Shown here: positions 1 to 9,734 of the stretch, piece after piece
How the letters are laid out: every line of letters starts with the position of its first letter
How positions within the stretch are numbered: position 1 is the first letter of the stretch
DNA from: Arthrobotrys musiformis
Taxonomy: Eukaryota > Ascomycota > Orbiliomycetes > Orbiliales > Orbiliaceae
Assembly (NCBI GenBank): GCA_036971715.1
Contig: JAVHJL010000001.1
Span: 2,294,001-2,358,000 of the forward strand
Length of the DNA stretch: 64,000 nucleotides
Direction: 5' to 3'
Position numbers and translations under genes: made by a program
The notes under the pieces: model-generated
Seen by the model: the letters and a program-made list of their open reading frames with translations, nothing else
Told to the model about the DNA's origin: nothing
The model's database searches: none

Positions 1-76
1 TCAGTCTTTCCGACCCCATCTGCCCTTCTTAGCAACGATCGTCTTCGGGTCTTTCAAATCCAGATTGAAACCAAGG

Positions 77-90
77 ATAATATATATTGG
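77..90 (+). promoter_or_regulatory. TATA-like element upstream of the secreted protein gene
   Basis: A TATATATT run lies about 25-30 bases before the start codon at 112, followed by an A-tract that runs up to the ATG. Its position suits a short-leader fungal promoter. This is a motif reading only. Confidence 0.35.
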
Positions 91-111
91 ATCCAGGACA
101 AAAAAAAAACA

Positions 112-1444
112 ATGCGGCTTGATACACATTCTTTTCTAGCAGCGGCCTTGGTCGCCTTTGCCGCTTTCACCCCGGCCCTTGCGACTCCTTACCCCGAGGT
201 TTCATGCAATTGCAAATACAACTGTTCTCCAAGCCAAATCGAAGCCTCGTTCAAGAAACCGCAGAATCTAGGGGATACGAAGTCTTTCTGCAGGAAGTAC
301 CTAGGCCTCCCAGTCTCTTCGGTTGTCACTAAAACCAAGACAGTCAATGTCCCTGTGTAAGTGTCACTCGGTTATACATAGGCTTCGACTAGCTAGGCGA
401 CGTCGATACTAACTATGCAGTAGTTATTACACTAAAACCACAACTAAGGGGAAAACCGCCAAAGCAGTGACGATCACCCGCACAAAGACGGGGTCGAAAA
501 CCGTCACCAAACAAGCGACCTCACTGGCTACGACTACTGATGTGTCAACTATCTCCTCGACTTCAACCATCTTCGTTGTTTCTACCAGCGACGTAACCTC
601 AACGGAATATGCCACCGCCACTTCTAATGTCATCCAAACTGTCACGGCCACGATCACGGAAACTTCCACTTCCACAGAAGTGCAGATTCTTACCTCCACT
701 TCTTATCTTCCCAGTAGCGGTAGCACTAAACACAAGCGTTTCAATATGCCCAACGTGCCCATGGCTGATATGGACGGAAACGGCATTCGTATTGTGAAAC
801 GGGGCAATACTGAATACAGCTATGCATTCAAGATCCCAGCTTATCTCCCCCAGGATCTCAAGCCTTCACAGATCTCCTCTGCTTGCAAGCGCATCAGCCC
901 ATGCTCCACGAGGACCACCACTGTCACTAAAACCAAAAAGGTCCCGACTACGAAGACCTCCACAAAATATTCTACAGTTACTCCTTCTGTCTACAAAACT
1001 ACAACCATCATTAAAACCTTCACCACGACAAAGACTGCTCCTGTAACCATCGTCACCACCATCCTCTACACTACACTCACAAGCACTACAGTTACTGCTG
1101 AGACGGTGACCGAAACCATTGCTACCGAGACCGAAACCACCGCGACAATTACAACCACGGTCGAGACAGAGACTCTTACAGAAACTGCGTCCGAGACTCT
1201 TACCGAAACAGCAACCCAGACGGTGGTCACCGAATTGGCTTGCAACACTGGAATTGTGGCTTGCTCACTCGACCGCCCCGATAGTTGCTGCACCGGACAA
1301 TGTGTCAAATGGTTCTCCACCCCGAATTGCTGCACTGAATCCGCGACAACTTGCGATATCTACCACCCAGAGGGATGCTGTGGTGGAACCTGTGCATACA
1401 GCTACACCGATAGCAACAATAACCGTGTCTACAAATGTGTCTAG
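112..1444 (+). CDS. Secreted Thr-rich protein with tandem C-terminal Cys-knot-like modules
   Basis: Two exons, 112-356 and 421-1444, give 422 aa. The intron (GTAAGT donor, TACTAAC branch, GCAG acceptor) keeps phase. A signal peptide covers residues 1-24 and ends Ala-Leu-Ala. A short Cys-rich segment follows (CNCKYNC, then PSQIEAS and FCRKYL), then a very Thr/Val/Glu-rich stalk with TET and TVT repeats, likely O-mannosylated. A second PSQI-type segment with two Cys lies near the middle. Two dibasic KR sites (HKRF, VKRG) could be cut by a Kex2-type protease. The C-terminal 65 residues hold two CC-containing modules (CC-x3-C each) like small disulfide-knot domains. Family unknown. It is probably a cell-wall or extracellular adhesin-like protein; the localisation is inferred from the signal peptide and composition. 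Confidence 0.85.
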
Positions 1445-4400
1445 ATCCCACATTCCACGGATCTCTTTTTGCGATGGCAATCATCTCTGTCTATTCTCGT
1501 CTTTCATTTACCTCTTTTTTCTTGTTCATGAATACATTTGTAATATTATCAAATCAAAATTCCCCTAGGTGAGGTTGACCGCGGGGACTTGGCGTATTTG
1601 GGGAAAGTGCTAGATTTAAACTTGCAACGGGAATGAATTTTATTGAAGGTAGCAACAGCATAGCATTGTATATATTGTATTTTGTATACCACTCTCTAGC
1701 GACGTATTAATGCAAATTATCGATCTAAAGAATTTTATTAATCAAATCCATATTTGGGGCAGGGAACTATCAGATGTGTTGAACATGTTGTATCTTCCCT
1801 CCATCATTATTGCCCGCTGAGTCGCGTCGAGACCGAATGGTTCACGTACATATGTCGGCGAAGTGGTCGATATATCAGGCTAACGGTCGTGAAGAGCAAT
1901 ACCCATGCAATATACACATGGCCTCGTACGAAACCGTGTGTATTGCCTTAAATTTTAGGTTTTCCGACCTCCTACGTATGGGAACCCCCCGGCCAAGAAA
2001 GTGGTCAGTCTAATTTTAAGAAAGTCAAAAGTTCGATTTCTAATCCCGGCTGCGATTCGCAAATACGCACTAAATACATCGAATTTCGAATTACATGAAG
2101 CAGATTTCTGTGTCAAGACCCGCCTAACCCGTGCCCCAGGCAAAAGAAGCAGTAAAACTCGTACCTCACGGTCTCAATAGCCATGGGCAGTAAGAGCTTA
2201 ACATAAGAGAAGTGTCCGAAGTTCGAAGTCCGTCCGTCCAAGCTGACCTCATGTGGGAAAAAAAGGAATGGGTTCAGAGTGGATCTTTGAAAGGGTTCAC
2301 CCATTCGGTATCCTCTGGGGTCATACTAATGCTCCCCTTACGCCTATCGCTGCTCTTCGTATGATTTTGGGTCCGCATACTCAAAGTTCTCTTGATCTTT
2401 TTGATAGTGCTGGTTCTTCGAGGAGGGAGTTCGATCCCCTGTTCTAGTTTCGCTTGGCAGGCTAGAAATATCGTTACATCGTTAGCGCAGCATTCGAAAC
2501 CTCTCGACAATTGACCATACGGATCAATACCAGCATTTAGGAATTAAAATGAGAAAAATCCCCGGTGGTGGTCAATTTAAGGGGGGTGACGTACTACTAC
2601 AGTAATCCGGTACCCGTTTGGCAATGTCCTTGATATGACTACATTGGAACTCTCCACACACTCGGAGGCTGCCTTTCCTCTGGCAACCGCAGTGGTATAG
2701 TGTGAAATCTTGGATGCACATGACTGTGGTGGTTTTCCAAGCGTATGATCGAATAGGCTTCTCATAGGAGAGATAAAATACTAGGATGGAAAAAAAAAAA
2801 AATTGCATGATGGGATCGGGAACCCTTATCTACCCGACTCAACATCATACTAACATTCCAACTGCCCCCGTGGGACCATGGCTATCCATGGGCATGGACT
2901 CGTCAGGCAGACTAAGCCTGCGCAAAACCTAGGCGAAAAACGGTAGCTTCTGTTCCCATATTAAGGAGGTTCTCACCAAAAAAGGTATATTGTCTTGTGA
3001 GCCACAGGACGCAGGACAGGCAAAATTGTCTAGTGGTGCGCATGTGTGTGTGGCAGTTTCTTGTTTTAGAGGGGGTACCTGTAGGGCGCTGTAGCTTCGC
3101 TTATTTACCTGGTCCGAAGACGCATTCAAGATGGCCTTTGAGTGGTCGTTATCAGCCCCTGCAGCAACCAGCCCCATGATGGCGGCTTGACGTAACCCTT
3201 TTAAAGACAAAATCCATCCTCAAAGGATGCCATATGGACTCAAGGGGCGTGCATATGGCGGAAGTTTATAACGTTTAGATAACGGCTGAGATTGATCCTT
3301 TACACACATGTGTAGGTCTATATGCAGACCTCATCTGATATCGGCCCTCATTGACTCACGAGATAAAGCACTGGTGTATTCCGATCGTCTACTCTGCATC
3401 AATGTGTTCCATAGGGTTCATTTCTTATCCGAATAAAAATGTAGACAAAAGTGGATCAGGGACTAGCGACTGCGGCTGAGGTAGAGGTTGCAATTGTAGA
3501 CATGTGCAGAGGGCCAGTAGAACTAGAGACGGCATATGCCGCACCCACCTACATGTGGTTGAATCATCACTTCAAGTGGTTGGGTACCTCCTATGAACGC
3601 CTACTCGAGGATCGACGACTTGCACATACAGTTCATCCAGACCCTGTGGCGGCAGCTTGATTTTGGCTTCCCGCGTCTAACCAGAACTCGAAGTATTCCA
3701 TCTTTCTTCCATCTGCCAAGCGACTTGGCTCTGTTACACAGTCTGTCTGGGCGCCCTGGCCATGGGTCATTCGCGGGTGCACCATGCACCAGTACCAACA
3801 CAGAAACAGCTCAGCCTCGAGATTCTATCCTGGCCTTGCATTGAGTTGAGTCCTGTCCTAGGATGTGTCCTCACCGGTTCATTACTCAAGTAGGGACTCA
3901 TATAGCGGGGACGATCTTAGAGTGCTCGTTCCGAATGCTTAGTATTCTGGATTCGAGGCTAGGTATTATATGAATTTATCAATCCTTTGGACATGTGTAT
4001 TCCCCTTGGACAATCTGATATACGTACAAATATCGATGCCGTGTCAATACATATTTAGCTTATAAGATTAGGTGTAGGAGTCTTCCATATTATATAGCCG
4101 CACAGTACTTCCCCCTTTCTGACTTTTAAATTTCAGGGTTGTAGGGCATGTCTGGCTTCTATTATATTATGATTCATCTAGCAACTTAACGTAGGATCTT
4201 AGTTCTCTCGTAAACTAGATCTAGATGCTACTGTGTCTGGATCTTAGGCTTGATACTTCCGTCCATAATTATATTATTACGTAACCACGTATCCGAAATG
4301 CGGCCTCAAAGTCTTGTGCGGGCGCGGAATGGATCTATCTTTAGACCGACAAAGGGGCCATTTTATGATCATGTGGATGCCGTAGGACCGTGTTCTATGC

Positions 4401-4916
4401 GTTCGATCGGATACATTCCTGAACAATTCCAATTATAGATGATACGGTACCTAAACATCAATCTATACTCATCCAGCTCAATCTTGGTAGAATAAATTTC
4501 GTATCCCATTCTGTTGCCAGACATTGAGCGGTATAATCGTATCCTAAACGACTACGGGTAGCAGAGGAAGATGTCTTACCAGTACATATACCCATGCCCA
4601 TTGGCCCATTCTGCGGCTACGGCTAAAGGATCAATTCAGGAACGCTATGCTCTTACACCCAGTCTGTACATGGAAGCAATCACTGTCACCATTCAGACTC
4701 CAAAATAATATCCCAGTTGGTGTGCAATGCGAGATCCTAACCTGATCTACTGCGCAGGTACTTAAAACGCCCAGAACGACATTGAAAGTCATAGCTATCT
4801 AGTGTCCAAATATAGATCAACTAATGCAGATGCATGGAATTAGCCAGGTCATTCCCAGAAGGCCTGCCGTCCAAAACCCAGTCATTAACTTTTCACAGGT
4901 AGTACCGATCGGTCCT
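1445..4916. other. Intergenic region without supported genes
   Basis: About 3.5 kb of AT-rich sequence. Only short overlapping frames without family features are present. Two B-box-like strings (GTTCGAT near 2028 and 2430) occur, but no tRNA fold can be drawn around them. Nothing else stands out. Confidence 0.6.
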
Positions 4917-5897
4917 TCACTCGCGCAATTCCACGTGCACAGGGGCCGCATTGGGCCTAGATTGGTGACAAATTATCCACTCACCGTCTCTCTCGAGACC
5001 ATCCACCTCTTGAAGTCCACCCGCATGAGGTTCAGACCGAGTTCCGCCGCCAATCCGACCCCCAGAGCCAGAGGCGGTTCCAACAACCTCGATGGCAAAA
5101 TTTTCGCCATCAAGGGCAACAGAAGTTCCATATAGGGTTGCTAGCCGGACCTTTGTTCTTGCCAAATGCTTTGGTAGCGGACTCCCGCCACTGCGATCGG
5201 TGATTCGGACGGCTTGGTCTAGCGCCTCGTTCCTGGAAGTACGTATCACAGTGGATAGTGTGCTCGAGTATGCCCTTGTCGATCCCACGATATTGATAAC
5301 ACCAACAATGCAGCCAACAAAGACGAGCACGCCAGGTATGAGGTATGCAATGAACAAATTTCTCCTGTGATATTCGTATACTAGTTCAGACCCGCCTGAG
5401 TTCCTCCCAAGAGTGATTGTCAAAGACGAAGGAGCGATCACAAGCGCCAAAGGTAAAAGCCTACACCGTTACATGTCACATTCGTCAGCAATCGTGTCGC
5501 GTCCTTTCGTTGACTGTGTTTCATTCTTTGTGATTGCATACCAGTAAACGATTGCGTGGAATACCATCATGGGACTAAATGCCCAGAAACCAATATCAAA
5601 GAGTGCCGCTGGACTAGTGCGGATCTCAAATGCCCGATCCGCAGTCCCCATTGTTATCCCGAAAATATTCTGGAACGAACCCCAGAAAAGTTGCACAAGA
5701 GCTATGCCCAAAGAAATCGAATAAAAGAATCGCACAAGGAATGTGAGGCCCGCGCCGATTCGTAGAACCCATTCCTGATCTGTGGGGGTACCGACAATGT
5801 GTCCATCATGGTTGAGATAAAAGAAGTGATGTCCAACTGCTACAACTATGCCTGCAACAAGGCTCCCAAACATAGATAGCACGGTAATCAAAGACAT
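4917..5897 (-). CDS. Fungal four-helix integral membrane protein, compact form
   Basis: Exons 5897-5542 and 5460-4917 give 299 aa. The intron 5541-5461 (GTATGC donor, TGCTGAC branch, TAG acceptor) removes an in-frame stop and joins the third helix as VYW|LLPLALVIAP. Four hydrophobic helices lie at about 5-28, 45-75, 100-129 and 155-178. Signature pieces are a GHHFFY-type motif after helix 1, QEWVLRIG before helix 2, and a cytosolic tail starting STLSTVIRTSRNEALD and PLPKHLARTK. These match a widespread Pezizomycotina membrane-protein family of unknown function that usually carries a large glycosylated loop before the last helix. That loop is almost absent here. The ATG at 5897 was chosen because it opens directly into helix 1; open frames further upstream lack an ATG. 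It is divergent from the RapZ-like gene at 6211. Confidence 0.75.
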
Positions 5898-6210
5898 GCT
5901 GTTAAACGACGTTGGAAGGGTCGATTCTGATGAGGTTTGTTGGATAAATCTCGAACTCCGCACCGAGAGCGGTTCCGTTGGGTGGAAGTATCATCAATGT
6001 CGCGAGTAACTCCTTTTCGATCGTTTGATAAAGACATTGCCATTTGGTAACCTGGTATGTGCGTTTTGGCCGTCCGGTCCCATCCAAGGGATACAGCGCC
6101 AAGGAACCAAATAATAAACACGATACCAAGAAGCAGAATCCGTTTCTTTCAATACCTACCGACAAGCGATAGCCTTATCGAACCCTTCTGAAAGGAACGG
6201 CGCTAGGAAA
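5898..6210. promoter_or_regulatory. Divergent promoter region
   Basis: This 313-base gap separates the minus-strand membrane protein from the plus-strand RapZ-like gene. It contains an open frame on the minus strand without an ATG, which I treat as non-coding or as 5' leader. No clear TATA box is visible. Confidence 0.4.
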
Positions 6211-6870
6211 ATGGTGAGAGTAATAATATACTCGTCTGGCGCCCATTATGGTCCCCTAAAGCCGGCCGCACCCCTGCGATATGACATGCGAAATGTCACA
6301 AATCCTCCGCGGCAACTTCGGGGCAATATGGACGGAAGGTCAAAGAAGCTGCGGGATCACTTGATGGACAACAAAGATTTTGTTGCCTTGTTGGAAGCCA
6401 TCCGGTGTGATATCTTGCGAGAGATTGAAAGACTTCAGAAGTTAGGATGTGGCGAGGCCGAGGGAGCAGAGGTGGGTGTGGGAGCAGACAAAGAGGCCGA
6501 TACAACGCACGAAATCCAACAAGGTCGGGGAGAAACCGAACCAGAACATTCCATAGACGCCGATTCACACGACAATGAACATCCAACATCGGACGAAGAC
6601 GACACGGGGGATGCGACGACAATACATGCGGACCGAAGTATTACGGACAATGAAAATGGTCCAACAGTGGTGGTCAATTGCTTTTGTCATCTCGGACGTC
6701 ACCGTAGTGCAAGCATGGTGGAGGAACTGGCAAGGTTGAAGTGGCCTCCAGGCACTGACATTGAGGTCATTCACCGCGATATCGACAAGGACCGAAGGAA
6801 CTCGAAAAAACAAAAACGGGCTGGGAAATCTTCCAGAATGCGTGGGGATAATGAATTCGCAGAAGACTAG
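6211..6870 (+). CDS. RapZ C-terminal-domain-like protein
   Basis: A single exon of 219 aa. The N-terminal part (residues 1-60) holds a VIIYSSGAHYGP strand-loop, a YDMRNVTNPP segment and a GRSKKLRDHL helix. These match the start of the RapZ C-terminal domain, where a DxRxxxNP motif follows the first strand. An acidic low-complexity linker (about 78-148) follows. The C-terminal half resumes with VVVNCFCHLGRHRSAS, equivalent to the bacterial GCTGGxHRSV loop, and ends in an IEVIHRDI strand, as in RapZ. In bacteria this domain binds small RNA or a metabolite. The N-terminal kinase-like ATPase domain of RapZ is missing, as in other fungal members. A basic tail (KKQKRAGKSSR) could bind nucleic acid. 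The function in fungi is not known. Confidence 0.7.
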   Translation: MVRVIIYSSGAHYGPLKPAAPLRYDMRNVTNPPRQLRGNMDGRSKKLRDHLMDNKDFVALLEAIRCDILREIERLQKLGCGEAEGAEVGVGADKEADTTHEIQQGRGETEPEHSIDADSHDNEHPTSDEDDTGDATTIHADRSITDNENGPTVVVNCFCHLGRHRSASMVEELARLKWPPGTDIEVIHRDIDKDRRNSKKQKRAGKSSRMRGDNEFAED

Positions 6871-7891
6871 GCAACATTATCTGTTCCGCAAACCAAGCAC
6901 GGCCAGGATCGCATGCACCAGTAGTCTAGACACATGTACCAGCACATTCGTAGCAATGCATATTGCTATCGGACTCTGGTCTGTACATCCTTTGGAAAAT
7001 ACACAAGCTACACAGGTGTGGAGCCCGTTGAAAAAATATTATTATTTTAGTTTTCAACGTTGATCTGGAGGTTTGCCAGTTTAGCATAAAAGGGCGCCTT
7101 TCTCCCCTCGGATTCTCTCGATTTCACTATCATTCTACAGCCCCACATACACTCCTCTACAGTCATCACCACTTCTACTCTAGCACTATTACTATTATAA
7201 CTTCTTAAATTTATTATTTCCGGATCCTACTTCTATCTCGTCTTAATATCTCATAAGAAAAAAAATCCTACCATGTCTTTTCACCATAGCTTTCCTGGAA
7301 CCTAAGCTTCCATACCCTCGTTTTAATCTACCTCCGTCTCCTTCCAAAAAGATATCCTCTTCTAGACCTTAAGCTCGTACACATCAATCTCGAAAATAGA
7401 AAGCTTGTGCTCAGTGCACACATTCCCTACATTCCCTACATCCCTTATACACAAACTATAACACTTCAACATAACCCTGGACTTTCCAAACTCTACAGCT
7501 ACTTCAGGCTCTCAATTCCCATTAGCTCCCTCAAACTCAAATACTCGAACTCTCAGCTCTTCATTTCCAGTTTCGCAACCCTAGTTTCACATCTTCAACT
7601 TCATATACACAAACTCAAATTATCAAATCCAGATTCTCAACTTCAAGCTTATGTCCTTACTCCCACCGCTACAGTATCAAACTTCCCATTCCAGAATCAC
7701 TCTCTCCTTAAACTCACAAACTTGAACAATATCATCTCCCAAATGCCGCAAAACCACAAACTCGCCATGCCAAATCCTGGCCATATATACCCCGAGAAAT
7801 CCACCATTCCCAAATTATTCTCCAAACACCCAAACATCATCCAAATACTTATATACTATCCCAAAAATGGACAAAAGATTCAAATCCAAAC
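6871..7891. other. Leader-like pyrimidine/CA-rich region
   Basis: A CATAAAAGGG TATA-like box at about 7085 is followed by a CT- and CA-rich tract and then about 700 bases of C/A/T-rich sequence with few G on the plus strand. This is typical of a long fungal 5' leader. One long frame (7407-8315) runs through it, but it has no ATG at its start and reads as low complexity. A transcript starting near 7110-7140 is a reasonable inference. Confidence 0.4.
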
Positions 7892-8146
7892 ATGCTCTCT
7901 TCAATCGACTACAGCTCCCCTTGGGAATCTACCTCACTTTACTCAACCATCATATTCAGCCTCGTCAAATACATACTCTGTGGCCACATTGTCGCCCCTC
8001 AGAACCTGGAATTGGTTCCATCCTCTTCAGGCCCCACCACAAGATCGAAAATCCAATACATTGAGATCCCAAATCTCCGATGCAACTCTTGTGTGGAAGA
8101 GGCTAGCTTCTGGAAAGCTCCTCGGAGACGACCAAGATCCCCCTAA
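7892..8146 (+). CDS. Possible small hypothetical protein
   Basis: An 84-aa frame begins with ATG after the long CA-rich leader and starts MLSSIDYSSPWESTS. It contains one hydrophobic stretch (STIIFSLVKYILCGHIV) and a CNSC pair, and ends with a basic ARG/PRO-rich tail. I do not recognise a family. Support is limited to position after a promoter-like leader and ordinary codon choice. A competing frame (7407-8315) overlaps it. It may be non-coding. Confidence 0.25.
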   Translation: MLSSIDYSSPWESTSLYSTIIFSLVKYILCGHIVAPQNLELVPSSSGPTTRSKIQYIEIPNLRCNSCVEEASFWKAPRRRPRSP

Positions 8147-8243
8147 GCTCAAGAGCTTTAGAACTCTACGGAAAGATTACGTCCCCCTAACGTATCCAGC
8201 TGCCGGCTCCTCTTTTCTGAGTCGCCGCAACTGGAATGCGAAC

Positions 8244-8391
8244 TTATTCTTGGGGTTGGAACCGGTGGCCTTAGTACCACAAATTATTCTTGGGGTTGGA
8301 ATCGGTGGCCATTAAGCAACAAATTATTCCTGGGGTTGGAATCGGTGGTCATACCCTTATATAGTATTCTTGGGGTTGGAATCGCTAACAG
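8244..8391 (+). repeat. Tandem repeat, four copies with a 40-base period
   Basis: The core ATTCTTGGGGTTGGAATCGG starts at 8246, 8286, 8326 and 8366, exactly 40 bases apart. Copies 1-3 continue with GGTGGCC-like sequence; copy 4 diverges after GGAATCG. Sequence between cores varies, so only half of each unit is conserved. Confidence 0.9.
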
Positions 8392-8777
8392 TACCTCTTT
8401 ATTCGGGACTGTGCCTAAATGACCCCATGTTCCTGTGGGTGGGAAGCTATAAGAGATGTGAAATTATGTTCTGGGCGGTGGCACTATTCCATGCCATTGC
8501 CTTATGGTCCCTCGTTGGATTCATCTTCCTCGATGTGGTCCTGGGTCGAAACATCGAAACTGCCTGAGGGTTGGGTTGGCCCATGCAAGCCTATCGATTC
8601 CAATTTATCCCCCAATTCAGGTAATCAGATGTTCATACCATTGTATTGTGGGCTGGGTCGAAATATTGAAATCGCTGTAGTGATTGGGCCTGGCCTCCCA
8701 GCATCGCAAAAGAACTAGGAAACATTCAAATTATTCTGGTCTGGTCTTGCGGGTTCTGGTCTGAAGAATATTATTGC

Positions 8778-8935
8778 CGGAGTAAACCACAATCCGGAGA
8801 CTTTAATAAAACGATCGGGAACAGCCACTGGTGCCAAAACGTAGCAATGATATTGTCGGAGTAAACCACAATCCGGAGACTTCAATAAAACGGTCGGGAA
8901 CAGCCACTGGTGCCAAACCTTAACAATGATATTGA
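8778..8935 (+). repeat. Tandem duplication with a 79-base period
   Basis: Units 8778-8856 and 8857-8935 share CGGAGTAAACCACAATCCGG, then ACTTYAATAAAACGRTCGGG and AACAGCCACTGGTGCCAAA, with a few substitutions. A minus-strand frame of 131 aa runs through both units, but it is probably a by-product of the duplication. Confidence 0.85.
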
Positions 8936-9283
8936 TGAAATTGAACACAAGCCTGAGCCTGCCGGCTGGTGGAGCCTGGAAGTCAATATCAAACCATTCT
9001 TCTTCTCCTGGTTGCTCTTGACACTTTCGGTTTCGTCTCTGGATCTCGATTTTATTTTTTGTCAATTTTGTCGACCTGAATAATTCATCTCCGGATCCGC
9101 GGACACTCATTTATAATTTTGTCCCGGGAACCAGACTCGGGGACCCAGCGCCTTACATTGAATATCCATGTTTGGCAGTTAAAACAAATGCATCTCATTC
9201 TGGTTTACTGCTTCTTCAGATATATATTGTCCGGCGCGGCTCCCAAAGTGAGCTAGATCAGGAATCGTACAGACGCTGGAAAT

Positions 9284-9379
9284 TAACTTATTAAAGTTTG
9301 TTCGAACCTGATCCATGTGGTCTGGTGGGAATCCTTCAACTTATTCAAGTTTATTCGAACCTAATCTATGTGGTCTAGT
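9284..9379 (+). repeat. Direct repeat with a 54-base period
   Basis: Two diverged copies (9284-9326 and 9338-9379) share AACTTATT, AAGTTTRTTCGAACCTRAT and ATGTGGTCTRGT. With the 40- and 79-base repeats nearby, this marks 8.2-9.4 kb as a repeat-prone block. Confidence 0.75.
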
Positions 9380-9734
9380 TTACGAGACAAAAAGTATTGT
9401 TGACCTACTCCGGAGAAATCGAATGGTTTTTCTGTTGCGGTCATAGATATATCTTCGCGAATTCGGTGGTCTGGAGTTGGCTGCAGACCCACGGTGTTTT
9501 CGTGCGGGTCGATAATTCCAATCATTGCTTTGGCAAATTTGTACAAAATCGAGTGTCATATGTATATATAGATTATTAATAGAGAAACAGTGCCCCGAAT
9601 TTAAACCTCAAGTGCAAGCCTAGCTCGAGAGTTCCGATTAAATATACAAGTATATACATGGGTGGATAGTACACGAGATACTTCTGATATTCGAAAAAAA
9701 TTGTGTCTCCTAGAGATTAAGAATAAAAGGCTTC

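Noticed and set aside
2000..2110. B-box-like GTTCGATTTC string
   Set aside because: No D-arm, anticodon arm or acceptor stem can be drawn around it.
5888..6174. Open frames upstream of the membrane protein
   Set aside because: They lack ATG starts and do not splice in phase to the first helix; the ATG at 5897 gives the expected protein start.
7407..8315. Open frame of 302 codons on the plus strand
   Set aside because: It begins with GTG, runs through G-poor leader-like sequence and the 40-base repeat, and has no domain or regular composition.
8715..9110. Minus-strand frame of 131 codons
   Set aside because: It is largely made by the 79-base tandem duplication reading in phase, and has no homology features.
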